A stretch of 64,000 nucleotides of DNA from Oceanicola granulosus HTCC2516. GTDB lineage: Bacteria; Pseudomonadota; Alphaproteobacteria; Rhodobacterales; Rhodobacteraceae. The notes beneath the pieces were generated by a model. It made no database searches and was not told the DNA's origin. It saw nothing but the letters and a program-made list of their open reading frames with translations. Each line of letters opens with the position of its first letter. Position 1 is the stretch's first letter. Shown here piece by piece: positions 51,957-60,470 of the stretch. The stretch is from NCBI RefSeq assembly GCF_000153305.1, contig NZ_CH724107.1, positions 136,871-200,870 on the forward strand, given 5' to 3'. The position numbers were made by a program, and so were the translations under genes.

Positions 51957-52012
51957 TTGACAGGTCGCTGAATAGGATGTTGTCATGTTAATATGATATC
52001 TTGGCCTGTCAA
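51957..52012. promoter_or_regulatory. Divergent promoter region with second operator type, site C
   Basis: Operator GTTGTC-N10-GATATC spans 51979-52000. Leftward promoter: TTGACA (complement of 52007-52012), 16-bp spacer, TAACAT inside the operator. Rightward: TTGACA at 51957-51962 with TGTCAT 18 bp on. One site can therefore control both the oxidoreductase operon and the ABC transporter operon. The rest of the 287-bp gap shows no other structure. Confidence 0.6.
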
Positions 52013-52156
52013 CGACCGGCTTCGGAGCTCCGGCTCCCGAACGGTGGGCAACTCCGGCAGCAGACCGGGGCGTCGGGTCAGGGCGCGCGTGGGCGCGACA
52101 ACGGCAAGTCCGGGGCAACCGGCGATCCGACCAGGAACCGAACCAAGGGAGACAAG

Positions 52157-53779
52157 ATGAACACGCTATTCCGACTGGGCGCAGCCGCCGTGCTCGCCGC
52201 CGCGCCGCTCGCCACCGTCGCGACGGCCCAGGCCATCAACGACAACCAGCTGTCCGATCCGCGCGTGCGCAAGGCAATCGCTCTGGCCATCGACATGGAC
52301 ACCATCGCCGAGACCCTGTTCGAGGGCGCCGCGATCCCCGCCACCGGCCTCACCTCCGATCCGGGCAACTACCCCGAGGGCATGGAGGCCCACGGCTATG
52401 ATCCCGAGCGGGCGCGCGAGCTGCTCGCCGAGGCCGGCTGGGACGGCAGCCGCGTGCTCGACATGGTCTATTACTACCCCGACCAGCAGACCGCCGACTT
52501 CATGGCGGTGGTGCAGGCGATGCTCGCCGACGTCGGCGTCCAGATGGAGTACCGGCTGCTCGAGGGCGATGTCGGCGCGCAGATCAGCGGCGTGCCGGAA
52601 GACCCGGTGAACGGCCCCGCCGTCGTCGACTGGGACCTGCTCTACGGGGCCCGCGCCGCGCTGGCGCCGCAGGAATACTTCAACCGCTTCGCCGAGGGGC
52701 AGATGCCGACCGTGCCGACGGTGCCGGAGATGCTGCCCCTGGTGGCGCAGGTCAACGCCAGCGCCGATCCCGAGGTGCAGCGCGACGGCTACCGGCAGAT
52801 GGAAGGCATCATCAACGAGAACGTCTACATCCTGCCGCTCTACTACCAGCAGCTCTACATCTTCGAGAGCGACCGGATCGACCGCAACGGCCATCCCTAC
52901 GGCAACGAGCAATACAGCTACAACAACGGCATCATCGACTGGACGGTGGAGCCCAACGAGGACGGCGAGCACGTCGCCTACACCAACGCCGCGCCGCAAC
53001 AGTTCTTCGAGCTGCCCTGGCAGAACCTCGGCATCTGGATCCACAACAAGTACGTCTTCGACACCATCCTCGAGGGCGACCCGACGCTGACGCCGATCGG
53101 CGGCGAGCTCGCCGAGAGCTACGAGCTGAGCGAGGACGGGCTGACCTTCAGCTTCACGCTCAAGGACGGGCTGACCTGGCACGACGGCGCGCCGCTCACC
53201 GCCGAGGACGTGAAGTGGAGCCTTGAGACCGCGGCGCAGGTGCCGATCACCCAGCCGCTGGTGATGGCGACGCTGCTGCGCATCGAGGGCGGCCAGGCCG
53301 TCGCCGACGGCGAGGCCGACGAGATGTCGGGGATCGGCATCGACGGCAACACCGTCACCGTGCGCTTCGCCGAGCTCGACCCGAACGTGCTGCTCAGCTT
53401 CAGCCAGTTCGCGCCGCTGCCGATGGCGCACTTCGAGGGGGTGGACCCGCTGCAGATCCAGCAGCACGAGTTCTGGCAGTTCCCGATCGGCTCGGGCCCC
53501 TTCAAGATCGAGGAAGCCCGGATGAACGAGTTCACCACGCTCGTGCCGTTCGAGGACTACCACCGCGGCGTGGCGAAGATCGACCAGATCATCGCGCTGC
53601 CCTCGGCCGACGGCGACGCCAACCTGATCCGCAACGCCGCGGCGAACCGGGCCGACTTCGGCTACACCAAGAACCCGGTCGACGTGCCCGCGCTCGAGGA
53701 GATGGAGCACATGAACGTCTACCCGGTGAACATCCCCTACACGCGGATGTTCTGGATCAACCAGTTCCCGCGCGACTGA
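52157..53779 (+). CDS. Family-5 extracellular solute-binding protein, circularly permuted
   Basis: A 540-residue secreted binding protein for an oligopeptide-type ABC transporter. Residues 1-26 are a signal peptide (ATAQA). Directly after it comes LSDPRVRKAIALAID (32-46), YDPERARELLAEAGW (81-95) and the C-terminal lobe through NNGIIDW (256-262), all of which normally form the second half of SBP_bac_5 proteins. The normal first half follows: IHNKYVFDTIL (295-305), LAESYELSEDGLTF (318-331), LKDGLTWHDGAPLTAEDV (335-352), FPIGSGPFKI (442-451), ending in TRMFWINQF (529-537), which in ordinary members directly precedes DPRVRxAI. The order is thus exchanged with no loss of length. Start ATG at 52157 after GGGAGAC. 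Confidence 0.88.
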   Translation: MNTLFRLGAAAVLAAAPLATVATAQAINDNQLSDPRVRKAIALAIDMDTIAETLFEGAAIPATGLTSDPGNYPEGMEAHGYDPERARELLAEAGWDGSRVLDMVYYYPDQQTADFMAVVQAMLADVGVQMEYRLLEGDVGAQISGVPEDPVNGPAVVDWDLLYGARAALAPQEYFNRFAEGQMPTVPTVPEMLPLVAQVNASADPEVQRDGYRQMEGIINENVYILPLYYQQLYIFESDRIDRNGHPYGNEQYSYNNGIIDWTVEPNEDGEHVAYTNAAPQQFFELPWQNLGIWIHNKYVFDTILEGDPTLTPIGGELAESYELSEDGLTFSFTLKDGLTWHDGAPLTAEDVKWSLETAAQVPITQPLVMATLLRIEGGQAVADGEADEMSGIGIDGNTVTVRFAELDPNVLLSFSQFAPLPMAHFEGVDPLQIQQHEFWQFPIGSGPFKIEEARMNEFTTLVPFEDYHRGVAKIDQIIALPSADGDANLIRNAAANRADFGYTKNPVDVPALEEMEHMNVYPVNIPYTRMFWINQFPRD

Positions 53780-53801
53780 CGCGGACGGGCTGACCGACGA
53801 A

Positions 53802-53836
53802 CCGGGCCGCGCGGCACACGCCGTCGTGCGGCCCGG
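53802..53836 (+). repeat. Intercistronic hairpin between binding protein and permease genes
   Basis: Arms CCGGGCCGC (53802-53810) and GCGGCCCGG (53828-53836) pair perfectly; CGGC/GCCG inside the loop extend the structure. It lies in the 84-bp gap after the binding-protein gene, the same position as the dctP/dctQ hairpin, and probably protects or limits transcription of the upstream message. Confidence 0.55.
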
Positions 53837-53863
53837 CCACACGGCTCTCAAGACCGGGACACC

Positions 53864-54826
53864 ATGCTCACCTACATCGCCCGCCGCCTGCTGACGCTGA
53901 TCCCGATGGCCATCGCCATCAGCTTCCTGATCTACCTGGGGCTGGATCTGACGCCGGGCGACGCGGTCTCGCACATGATCCCGCCCGACGTGATCGGCAC
54001 GATGGACCCCGAGCGGCTCGACGAGCTGCGCGAATCGCTGGGCCTCGGCAAGCCGTTCCTCGTGCGCTACTGGATCTGGATCACCGGGGTGCTGCAGGGC
54101 GATTTCGGCTACAGCCTCGCCGGCGGCGTGCAGATCTCCAAGATCTTCCTCGACCGCCTCCCCGCCACGCTCGAGCTGTCCTGCGCGGCGCTGGTGATCT
54201 CGACGATCCTCGGCAGCATCCTCGGCACCATCAGCGCGCTCACCCGCGGCACCTTCGCCGACCAGGCGCTCACCGTGGTCGGGATGCTCGGCGTGTCGAT
54301 TCCCGAATTCTTCTTTGGCCTCGTGGCCATCCTCGTCTTCGCGCTCAACCTCGGCTGGCTGCCGGTGGGCGGGCGCACGCTGCCGGGCTACGACAGCTTC
54401 TGGGACCGGCTGCCCCACCTGATCATGCCCGCGCTGGTGCTTTCGATCATGATGACCGCCGGCGTCATGCGCTACGCGCGCTCGTCGATGCTCGACGCGC
54501 TGAGCCGCGACTTCATCCGCACCGCGCGCTCCAAGGGGATGCCGGAATGGCGGGTCAACCTGCTGCACGGCTTCCGCGTGGCCCTGACCCCGGTGATCGT
54601 GCTGATCGGCTTCCGCCTGCCGGTGCTGATCGGCGGCTCGGTGATCATCGAGCAGGTGTTCCAGTGGCCGGGCATCGGCAAGGAGTTCCTCTCGGCAGTG
54701 CGCTCGCAGGATTACCCGCTGGTGATGATGGTGGCGCTGTTCTCGGTGATGGCGGTGCTGCTGGCGAGCCTGATCGTCGACATCCTGACGGCGCTGATCG
54801 ACCCGCGCGTAAGGCTGGGGGATTGA
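53864..54826 (+). CDS. ABC transporter permease, DppB type
   Basis: A 320-residue inner-membrane permease of the dipeptide/oligopeptide family. First membrane helix at residues 9-30, then the periplasmic domain, and RYARSSMLDALSRDFIRTARSKGMPEWRVNLLHGFR near 205-240, the EAA-type loop contacting the ATPase. Six membrane segments expected. Forms the translocation pore with the next gene product. Confidence 0.93.
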   Translation: MLTYIARRLLTLIPMAIAISFLIYLGLDLTPGDAVSHMIPPDVIGTMDPERLDELRESLGLGKPFLVRYWIWITGVLQGDFGYSLAGGVQISKIFLDRLPATLELSCAALVISTILGSILGTISALTRGTFADQALTVVGMLGVSIPEFFFGLVAILVFALNLGWLPVGGRTLPGYDSFWDRLPHLIMPALVLSIMMTAGVMRYARSSMLDALSRDFIRTARSKGMPEWRVNLLHGFRVALTPVIVLIGFRLPVLIGGSVIIEQVFQWPGIGKEFLSAVRSQDYPLVMMVALFSVMAVLLASLIVDILTALIDPRVRLGD

Positions 54827-54831
54827 GACAG

Positions 54832-55794
54832 ATGAGCGACGTCCCCCTCAACCCCGGCGACGCGGTGCGCAGCCCGCCCCGGCCGCGCACCCGGCGCGAC
54901 GCCCAGTTCGACCGCATCCGCGACCGCGAGGCGGCGCGGCAGGGCACCAAGCTGCGCGGCGGCCGCTTCCTGAGCAAGTTCCTCAACAACCGCCTCGCCG
55001 TGGTCGGCCTGGTGATCTTCGCCTCGATCATCCTGCTCAGCCTCGCGGCGCCGCTGATCGCCCAGCACGACCCGAAGTCGCCCAATCTGCGCGCGATGCT
55101 CGACCCGCCGAGCGCCGAGCACTGGTTCGGCACCGACCGCACCGGCCGCGACATCTTCGCCCGCGTCCTCTACGGCGGCCGGGTGTCGATCCTCGTCGGC
55201 CTCGGCAGCGCGCTGCTCTCGGCGCTGATCGGCGTCGTGATCGGGGTCTATTCCGGCTACGTGGGCGGCTGGCTCGACTGGGTGGCGATGCGGATCAGCG
55301 AGATCTTCATGTCGTTCCCGCAGATCATCCTGGTGCTGCTGCTGGTGGCGATCCTCGGCCAGTCGCTGCTCAACCTGATCGTGATCTTCACCCTCACCGG
55401 CTGGGGCGGCATCTACCGGATGGCGCGCGCCCGAATGCTGTCGATCCGCGAGGAGGAGTACGTGCAGGCGCTGCGCAGCTTCGGGCTCGGGCCGGCGCGG
55501 ATCGCCTACAAGCACATGCTGCCCAATGCGCTCGGGCCGATCATGGTCAACATCACCCTCTCCACCGCCGCCTTCATCCTGCAGGAGGCGGGCCTGAGCT
55601 TCCTCGGGCTCGGGGTGCCGATGTCGGTGCCGACCTGGGGCAACATCCTCAACGCCGCGCAGGACCTGCGGCTGCTGGAGAACGCCTGGTGGGTTTGGCT
55701 GCCGGTTGGCGCGACGATCTCGCTCTTCGTGCTGAGCGTCAACTTCATCGGGGACGGGCTGCGCGACGCCACCGACCCCTCGCAGCAGGGATAG
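54832..55794 (+). CDS. ABC transporter permease, DppC type
   Basis: A 320-residue permease with a basic cytoplasmic N-terminal extension (about 45 residues) before the first helix. [24 protein letters not shown]-type block near 98-118 and [23 protein letters not shown] near 210-232 (ATPase-contact loop) are typical of DppC/OppC. Starts 5 bp after the DppB-type gene. Confidence 0.93.
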   Translation: [320 protein letters not shown]

Positions 55795-55798
55795 GCGG

Positions 55799-56830
55799 AT
55801 GACCGATCGCACCCCCGGCCCCGACCCGGAGCTCGCGCTCAGCGTGCGCGACCTCAAGACCTACATCTACGCCAACAACCGCTGCAACCGCGCCCTCGAC
55901 GGCGTCTCGTTCGACATCCACCGCGGCAAGACGCTGTGCATCGTCGGCGAGTCGGGCTGCGGCAAGAGCGTCACCGCCGCCTCGATCCTGCAGCTGCTGC
56001 CCGAGCTCAGCCGCATCGAGGAGGGCGAGATCGTCTACCACGGCGCCGAGGGGCCGGTGAACATCGAGCGGCTCAAGAGGAACGGCCGGCGGATGCGCGC
56101 GATCCGGGGCAAGGAGATCGCGATGATCTTCCAGGACCCGATGACGGCGCTCAATCCGGTCTACTCGATCGGCTTCCAGATCAAGGAGATGCTGCTCTAC
56201 CACACCCGCCTCGGCAAGCGCGCCCGCCACGCCAAGGCGATCGACCTGCTGCGCTCGATGGGCATCCCGCTACCCGAGAAGCGGGTGCGCGAATATCCCC
56301 ATCTTTATTCGGGCGGTATGCGGCAGCGGGCGATGATCGCCATCGCGATGTCGTGCGATCCGCGCATCCTGATCGCCGACGAGCCGACCACCGCGCTCGA
56401 CGTCACCATCCAGGCCCAGATCTTCGAGCTGATGGACACGCTCAAGCGCGAGCAGGGCACCGCGATCATGCTGATCACCCACGACATGGGCGTGGTCGCC
56501 GAGCTCGCCGACGACGTGGCGGTGATGTACATGGGCCAGATCGTCGAGGCCGGGCCGGTGGGGCAGGTACTGCGCAACCCGCTGCACCCCTATACCCGCG
56601 CGCTGCTCGAGAGCATCCCCGTGCTCGGACGCGGCAAGAACCAGCAGATCCGCGCGATCCCCGGCCAGACCCCGGACCCCTACGACCGGCCCACGGGCTG
56701 CCAGTTCGCCGAGCGCTGCCGCTACCGCGTCGACGCCTGCGCCGAGATGCCCCCCGAGACCCAGGTCTCCTCCAGCCACCGCGTCCGCTGCTGGCGCCAC
56801 AGGGAGTTCATGGCCGATGCAGCCGAGTGA
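55799..56830 (+). CDS. ABC transporter ATPase, DppD type
   Basis: A 343-residue ATPase. Walker [10 protein letters not shown] near residue 49, Q-loop [12 protein letters not shown] near 112, signature [12 protein letters not shown] near 172, Walker [13 protein letters not shown] near 195, H-loop THDMG near 228, and the oligopeptide-family C-terminal Cys cluster ([15 protein letters not shown] near 300-315), a probable Fe-S or zinc site of DppD/OppD. Overlaps the next ATPase gene by 14 bp. Confidence 0.94.
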   Translation: MTDRTPGPDPELALSVRDLKTYIYANNRCNRALDGVSFDIHRGKTLCIVGESGCGKSVTAASILQLLPELSRIEEGEIVYHGAEGPVNIERLKRNGRRMRAIRGKEIAMIFQDPMTALNPVYSIGFQIKEMLLYHTRLGKRARHAKAIDLLRSMGIPLPEKRVREYPHLYSGGMRQRAMIAIAMSCDPRILIADEPTTALDVTIQAQIFELMDTLKREQGTAIMLITHDMGVVAELADDVAVMYMGQIVEAGPVGQVLRNPLHPYTRALLESIPVLGRGKNQQIRAIPGQTPDPYDRPTGCQFAERCRYRVDACAEMPPETQVSSSHRVRCWRHREFMADAAE

Positions 56831-57830
56831 GCCGATCCTGCGCCTGCGCGACGTGCACGTGCACTTCCCGATCAAGGGCGGCGTCTTCAAGCGCACCAAG
56901 GACCACGTCCGCGCCGTCGATGGCGTCGACCTCGACGTCTACAAGGGCGAGGTGCTCGGCCTCGTCGGCGAGTCGGGCTGCGGCAAGACCACGCTCGGCA
57001 AGGCGATCCTGCAGCTCGTGCGCGCCACCGGCGGCAGCGTCACCTATCACGGCGACGCCGGCGAGACCGAGTTGACCACCCTCGACGACGCCGGGCTGTT
57101 CCCGTTCCGCAAGCGGCTGCAGATCGTCTTCCAGGACCCGCATTCCTCGCTCAATCCGGCCTACACCATCTTCGGCTCGCTCGAGGATCCGCTGCGCCAT
57201 TACGGCGTCAGGAGCCGCGCCGAGCGGCGCAAGATCGTCGGCGACCTGCTCGAGGCGGTCAACATGCGCCGCGAGGCGATGGACCGTTACCCGCACGAAT
57301 TCTCCGGCGGCCAGCGCCAGCGGATCGGCATCGCGCGGGCGCTGTCGATCGAGCCCGAGCTGATCGTCTGCGACGAGGCGGTGAGCGCGCTCGACGTGTC
57401 GATCCAGGCGCAGGTGCTGCAGCTGCTGATGGACCTCAAGCGCGAGAAGCAGCTCACCTACGTCTTCATCACCCACGACCTCAGCGTCACCGAGTATCTC
57501 TGCGACCGCATCGCGGTGATGTATCTCGGCCGGATCGTCGAACTGTGCGACGCCGAGGAGCTGTTCGCCAACACCCTGCACCCCTACACCGAGGCGCTGC
57601 TCTCGGCGATCCCCGTCGCCGACCTCGACCGCAAGTCGGAGCGCATCGTGCTCGAGGGCGACGTGCCGAGCCCGGTCAACCCGCCCTCGGGCTGCCCGTT
57701 CCACCCGCGCTGCCGCTACGCCCAGGACGTCTGCCGCACCGACGTCCCCGCCCTGCGGCCCTACCGAACCGCGGCGGGCGGCGAGCACCTCGCGGCCTGC
57801 CACCTGATCGACCAACCCCCGGCGGACTGA
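56817..57830 (+). CDS. ABC transporter ATPase, DppF type
   Basis: A 337-residue ATPase paired with the previous one. Walker A GESGCGKTT near residue 56, signature FSGGQRQRIGIA near 162, Walker B LIVCDEAVSALD near 184 and the C-terminal Cys-rich GCPFHPRCRYAQDVC near 300. Energises import of the ligand caught by the permuted binding protein. Confidence 0.94.
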   Translation: MQPSEPILRLRDVHVHFPIKGGVFKRTKDHVRAVDGVDLDVYKGEVLGLVGESGCGKTTLGKAILQLVRATGGSVTYHGDAGETELTTLDDAGLFPFRKRLQIVFQDPHSSLNPAYTIFGSLEDPLRHYGVRSRAERRKIVGDLLEAVNMRREAMDRYPHEFSGGQRQRIGIARALSIEPELIVCDEAVSALDVSIQAQVLQLLMDLKREKQLTYVFITHDLSVTEYLCDRIAVMYLGRIVELCDAEELFANTLHPYTEALLSAIPVADLDRKSERIVLEGDVPSPVNPPSGCPFHPRCRYAQDVCRTDVPALRPYRTAAGGEHLAACHLIDQPPAD

Positions 57831-57853
57831 CCGCCCCTCACGGAAAGACCATC

Positions 57854-58783
57854 ATGGCCCGTTTCGGCATCGCGGACTTCAAGGGCGTCATCCCCGCGCT
57901 CGTCACCCCCTTCACACTCGAGGGCGCGCTCGACCTCACCCGCGCCCGCGCCATCACCCGCCACCTGCTCGGGCAGGGCGTCGACTGCTTCTACCTCACC
58001 GGCAGCACCGGCGAGGGCTTCATGATGAGCCCCGACGAGCGCAAGCAGATGGTGGAGACGGTGCTCGACGAGGTCGCGGGGTCGGTGCCGGTGATGGTCC
58101 ATGTCGGCGCGATCAGCACCTACCAGACGGTCGATCTCGCCACCCATGCCGAGGGCGCGGGGGCCGACGCGATCTCGTCGGTGCCGCCGATCTACTGGCC
58201 GTTCACCCCCGAGCAGATCCTGTCCTACTACACCGACGTCACCCGCAGCACGGCGCTGCCGATGGTGGTCTACAAGATTCCCCTCGCCGGAGCGCTGGGC
58301 TTCGACCTGATCGAGCGGCTCGCCGGCATCGAGGGGGTCTCGGGCATCAAGTACACCGCGCCCACCCACTTCGAGATCATGCAGATCCGCCAGCAGTTCG
58401 GCACCGGCTTCCGCATCTTCTCGGGCGCCGACGAAATGGCGCTCTCGGGCCTCGCCTTCGGTGCAGACGGCCTGATCGGCTCGTTCTACAACATCGTCCC
58501 CGGCCTCTACGCCGAGCTCGTCGCCGCGATGGCCGAGGGCCGGCTCGAGGAGGCGCAGGCGCTGCAGGCGAAGGCCAACAAGATCATCTTCTTCACCCTG
58601 CGCCAGTACCCGATGGCCGCCGTGAAGCGGATCATGGGCTGGCAGGGGGCCGACGCGGGCTATTGCCGCGCGCCGTTCGAGAATTACGAGACGCCCGAGC
58701 AGGAAGCCGCGCTCAAGGACGCCTTCCGGGCCCTGCGCGACGCCGAGGGGCTCACCGGCGTCGACTTCCTGGACGCGCTCTGA
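57854..58783 (+). CDS. DapA/NanA-family lyase, N-acetylneuraminate lyase-like
   Basis: A 309-residue TIM-barrel aldolase. Schiff-base Lys166 in SGIKYTAP, catalytic Tyr140 in VVYKIPLAG and the carboxylate-binding loop GSTGEGF (50-56) match N-acetylneuraminate lyase (Tyr137, Lys165, GSTGE) better than dihydrodipicolinate synthase. It splits a 2-keto sugar acid into pyruvate and an aldose. Lies right after the ABC transporter genes, so it likely acts on the imported compound or its derivative. Consistent with NagA and the sialidase-like gene nearby, but other keto-acid substrates are possible. Confidence 0.87.
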   Translation: MARFGIADFKGVIPALVTPFTLEGALDLTRARAITRHLLGQGVDCFYLTGSTGEGFMMSPDERKQMVETVLDEVAGSVPVMVHVGAISTYQTVDLATHAEGAGADAISSVPPIYWPFTPEQILSYYTDVTRSTALPMVVYKIPLAGALGFDLIERLAGIEGVSGIKYTAPTHFEIMQIRQQFGTGFRIFSGADEMALSGLAFGADGLIGSFYNIVPGLYAELVAAMAEGRLEEAQALQAKANKIIFFTLRQYPMAAVKRIMGWQGADAGYCRAPFENYETPEQEAALKDAFRALRDAEGLTGVDFLDAL

Positions 58784-58785
58784 CC

Positions 58786-59550
58786 ATGACCCCCGACCTC
58801 GACACCCTCGCCAGCGACTTCCGCCGCGACGGCTACCTGGCCGTCCGGCCGCTCTTCGACGCCGCCAGGATCGCCGAGATCAACCAGGAGCTCGAGCGCT
58901 ACATCGCCGAGGTGATGCCAATGATGCCCCCCGAGGAGGTCTACTTCGAGGACCGCGCCGACCGCGGCACCCTCAAGCAGATGCAGAAGCTCGGCGAGTA
59001 CGACGCCTACTTCCGCGACCTCTTCGAGACCGGCCCGGTGCGCGACCTCGCCACCGCCGCGCTGGGCGAGGAGGCGGTGCCGAAGAACCTGCAATACTTC
59101 AACAAGCCCGCCGGCATCGGCCAGCCGACCCCGCCGCACCAGGACGGCTACTACTTCCACCTCACCCCCTGCCGGGCAGTGACCGGCTGGCTCGCGCTCG
59201 AGCCGGTCGACGAGGAGAACGGCTGCATCCACTACGTGCGCGGCTCGCACAGGGCCGAGGGCTTCCGCCCCCACGGGCGTTCCAACGTGCTCGGCTTCTC
59301 GCAGGGCATCACCGACTTCGGCACTCCCGGAGACACGGCCGGCACCGTCGCCTTCGCGGGCGGCGCGGGAACGTTCCTGCTGCACGACGCCCGCACCGTC
59401 CACTGGGCCGGGCCGAACCGCTCGCCGACCCGCTCGCGCCGCGCGCTGGGCTTCGTCTATTTCGGCGCGAGCGCCCGCGTCGACGAGGCCGCCAAGGCCG
59501 CCTACCAGGCCCGGCTCAACGCCGAGCTCAAGGCGGGCGACAAGATCTGA
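58786..59550 (+). CDS. Phytanoyl-CoA dioxygenase (PhyH) family protein
   Basis: A 254-residue Fe(II)/2-oxoglutarate-dependent oxygenase. Iron ligands His118 and Asp120 (TPPHQDGYYF) and His206 (TVHWAGPNRS), with Arg residues shortly after for 2-oxoglutarate. The Trp-rich GWLALEPVDEENGCIHYVRGSH block near 134-155 is typical of PhyH proteins. Such enzymes hydroxylate small imported molecules or remove O-/N-alkyl groups. Its position between two lyases suggests a preparatory hydroxylation in the pathway. It begins 2 bp after the lyase gene. Confidence 0.87.
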   Translation: MTPDLDTLASDFRRDGYLAVRPLFDAARIAEINQELERYIAEVMPMMPPEEVYFEDRADRGTLKQMQKLGEYDAYFRDLFETGPVRDLATAALGEEAVPKNLQYFNKPAGIGQPTPPHQDGYYFHLTPCRAVTGWLALEPVDEENGCIHYVRGSHRAEGFRPHGRSNVLGFSQGITDFGTPGDTAGTVAFAGGAGTFLLHDARTVHWAGPNRSPTRSRRALGFVYFGASARVDEAAKAAYQARLNAELKAGDKI

Positions 59551-60470
59551 TGCCGCCGCGCCCCGAGGGCATCTGGGGCGCCGTCCTGCTGCCGCTCGAC
59601 CGGGCGGGCGCCATCGACATGGGCGCGCTCGCCGAGGTGGTGGAGCGCCTCGCCGACGCCGGGCTGGCGGGGGTCTACACCAACGGCACGGCGGCGGAGT
59701 TCTTCAACCAGACCGAGGCCGAGTTCGACGCCGTCACCGCGCTGGTGATCGAGCGGGCGAGGGCGCGCGCGCTGCCGTTCCAGATCGGCGTGAGCTGCAC
59801 CAACCCCCGCGTTGCCCGCGCCCGGCTGGCCCGGCTGCGCGGCTGCGGCGCGACGGCGGCACAGGTGATCCTGCCCGACTGGTGGCCGCCCGCGCGCGAC
59901 GAGCAGCTGCGCTTTCTCGCGGGCATGGCCGAGGCGGGGCAGGGGATGCCGCTGGTCCTCTACAACCCGCCCCACGCCAAGTGCCGCCTCGAGGTCGAGG
60001 ACATCGCCGCGCTCGCCGCCGAGGTGCCCGCGCTGGTGGGGGTGAAGGTCGCCGGCGGCGATGCCGGCTGGTTCGCCCGCCGCCGCGCACTGCTCGGGGC
60101 GCTGTCGGTGTTCGTCGCCGGCCACCGCGTCGCCACGGGCCGCTTCCTCGGCGCCGACGGCGCCTACTCCAACGTCGCCTGCCTCGCCCCCGCCGGCGCC
60201 GCGCGGCACTGGCGCCAGATCGAGACCGATCCCGAGGCCGCCCTCGATCTCGAGCGCCGCTTCGCCCGCTTCCTGTCCGAGACGCTGGTGCCGCTCGCCA
60301 AGACCCATGCCCTGTCCGACGCCGCGCTCGACAAGCTCATGGCGGCGGCGGGCGGCTGGGGACCGGTCGGCCCGGCGCTGCTCTGGCCCCACAACGGCGC
60401 GACGCCCGAGATGGTCGCCGCCGTGCGCGCGCGCGCCGAGGCGCTGCTGCCCGACCTGCTGGCTCAGTAG
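59550..60470 (+). CDS. DapA-family lyase/aldolase, second copy
   Basis: A 306-residue DapA-type barrel. Lys166 in VGVKVAGG and Tyr138 in VLYNPPHAK are the Schiff-base pair. The binding loop is TNGTAAEF (44-51) instead of GSTGE, so its substrate differs from that of the lyase at 57854. Start ATG shares a base with the PhyH stop (TGATG). Ends with a 7-bp tail-to-tail overlap with the convergent SDR. Confidence 0.87.
   Translation: MPPRPEGIWGAVLLPLDRAGAIDMGALAEVVERLADAGLAGVYTNGTAAEFFNQTEAEFDAVTALVIERARARALPFQIGVSCTNPRVARARLARLRGCGATAAQVILPDWWPPARDEQLRFLAGMAEAGQGMPLVLYNPPHAKCRLEVEDIAALAAEVPALVGVKVAGGDAGWFARRRALLGALSVFVAGHRVATGRFLGADGAYSNVACLAPAGAARHWRQIETDPEAALDLERRFARFLSETLVPLAKTHALSDAALDKLMAAAGGWGPVGPALLWPHNGATPEMVAAVRARAEALLPDLLAQ

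Noticed and set aside
52157-53779. Assembly rearrangement or fusion of two partial binding-protein genes
   Set aside because: One uninterrupted frame, total length normal, each half occurs once, the signal peptide is at the front and the operon continues normally. A permutation is the simpler reading, though read-level confirmation is still desirable.
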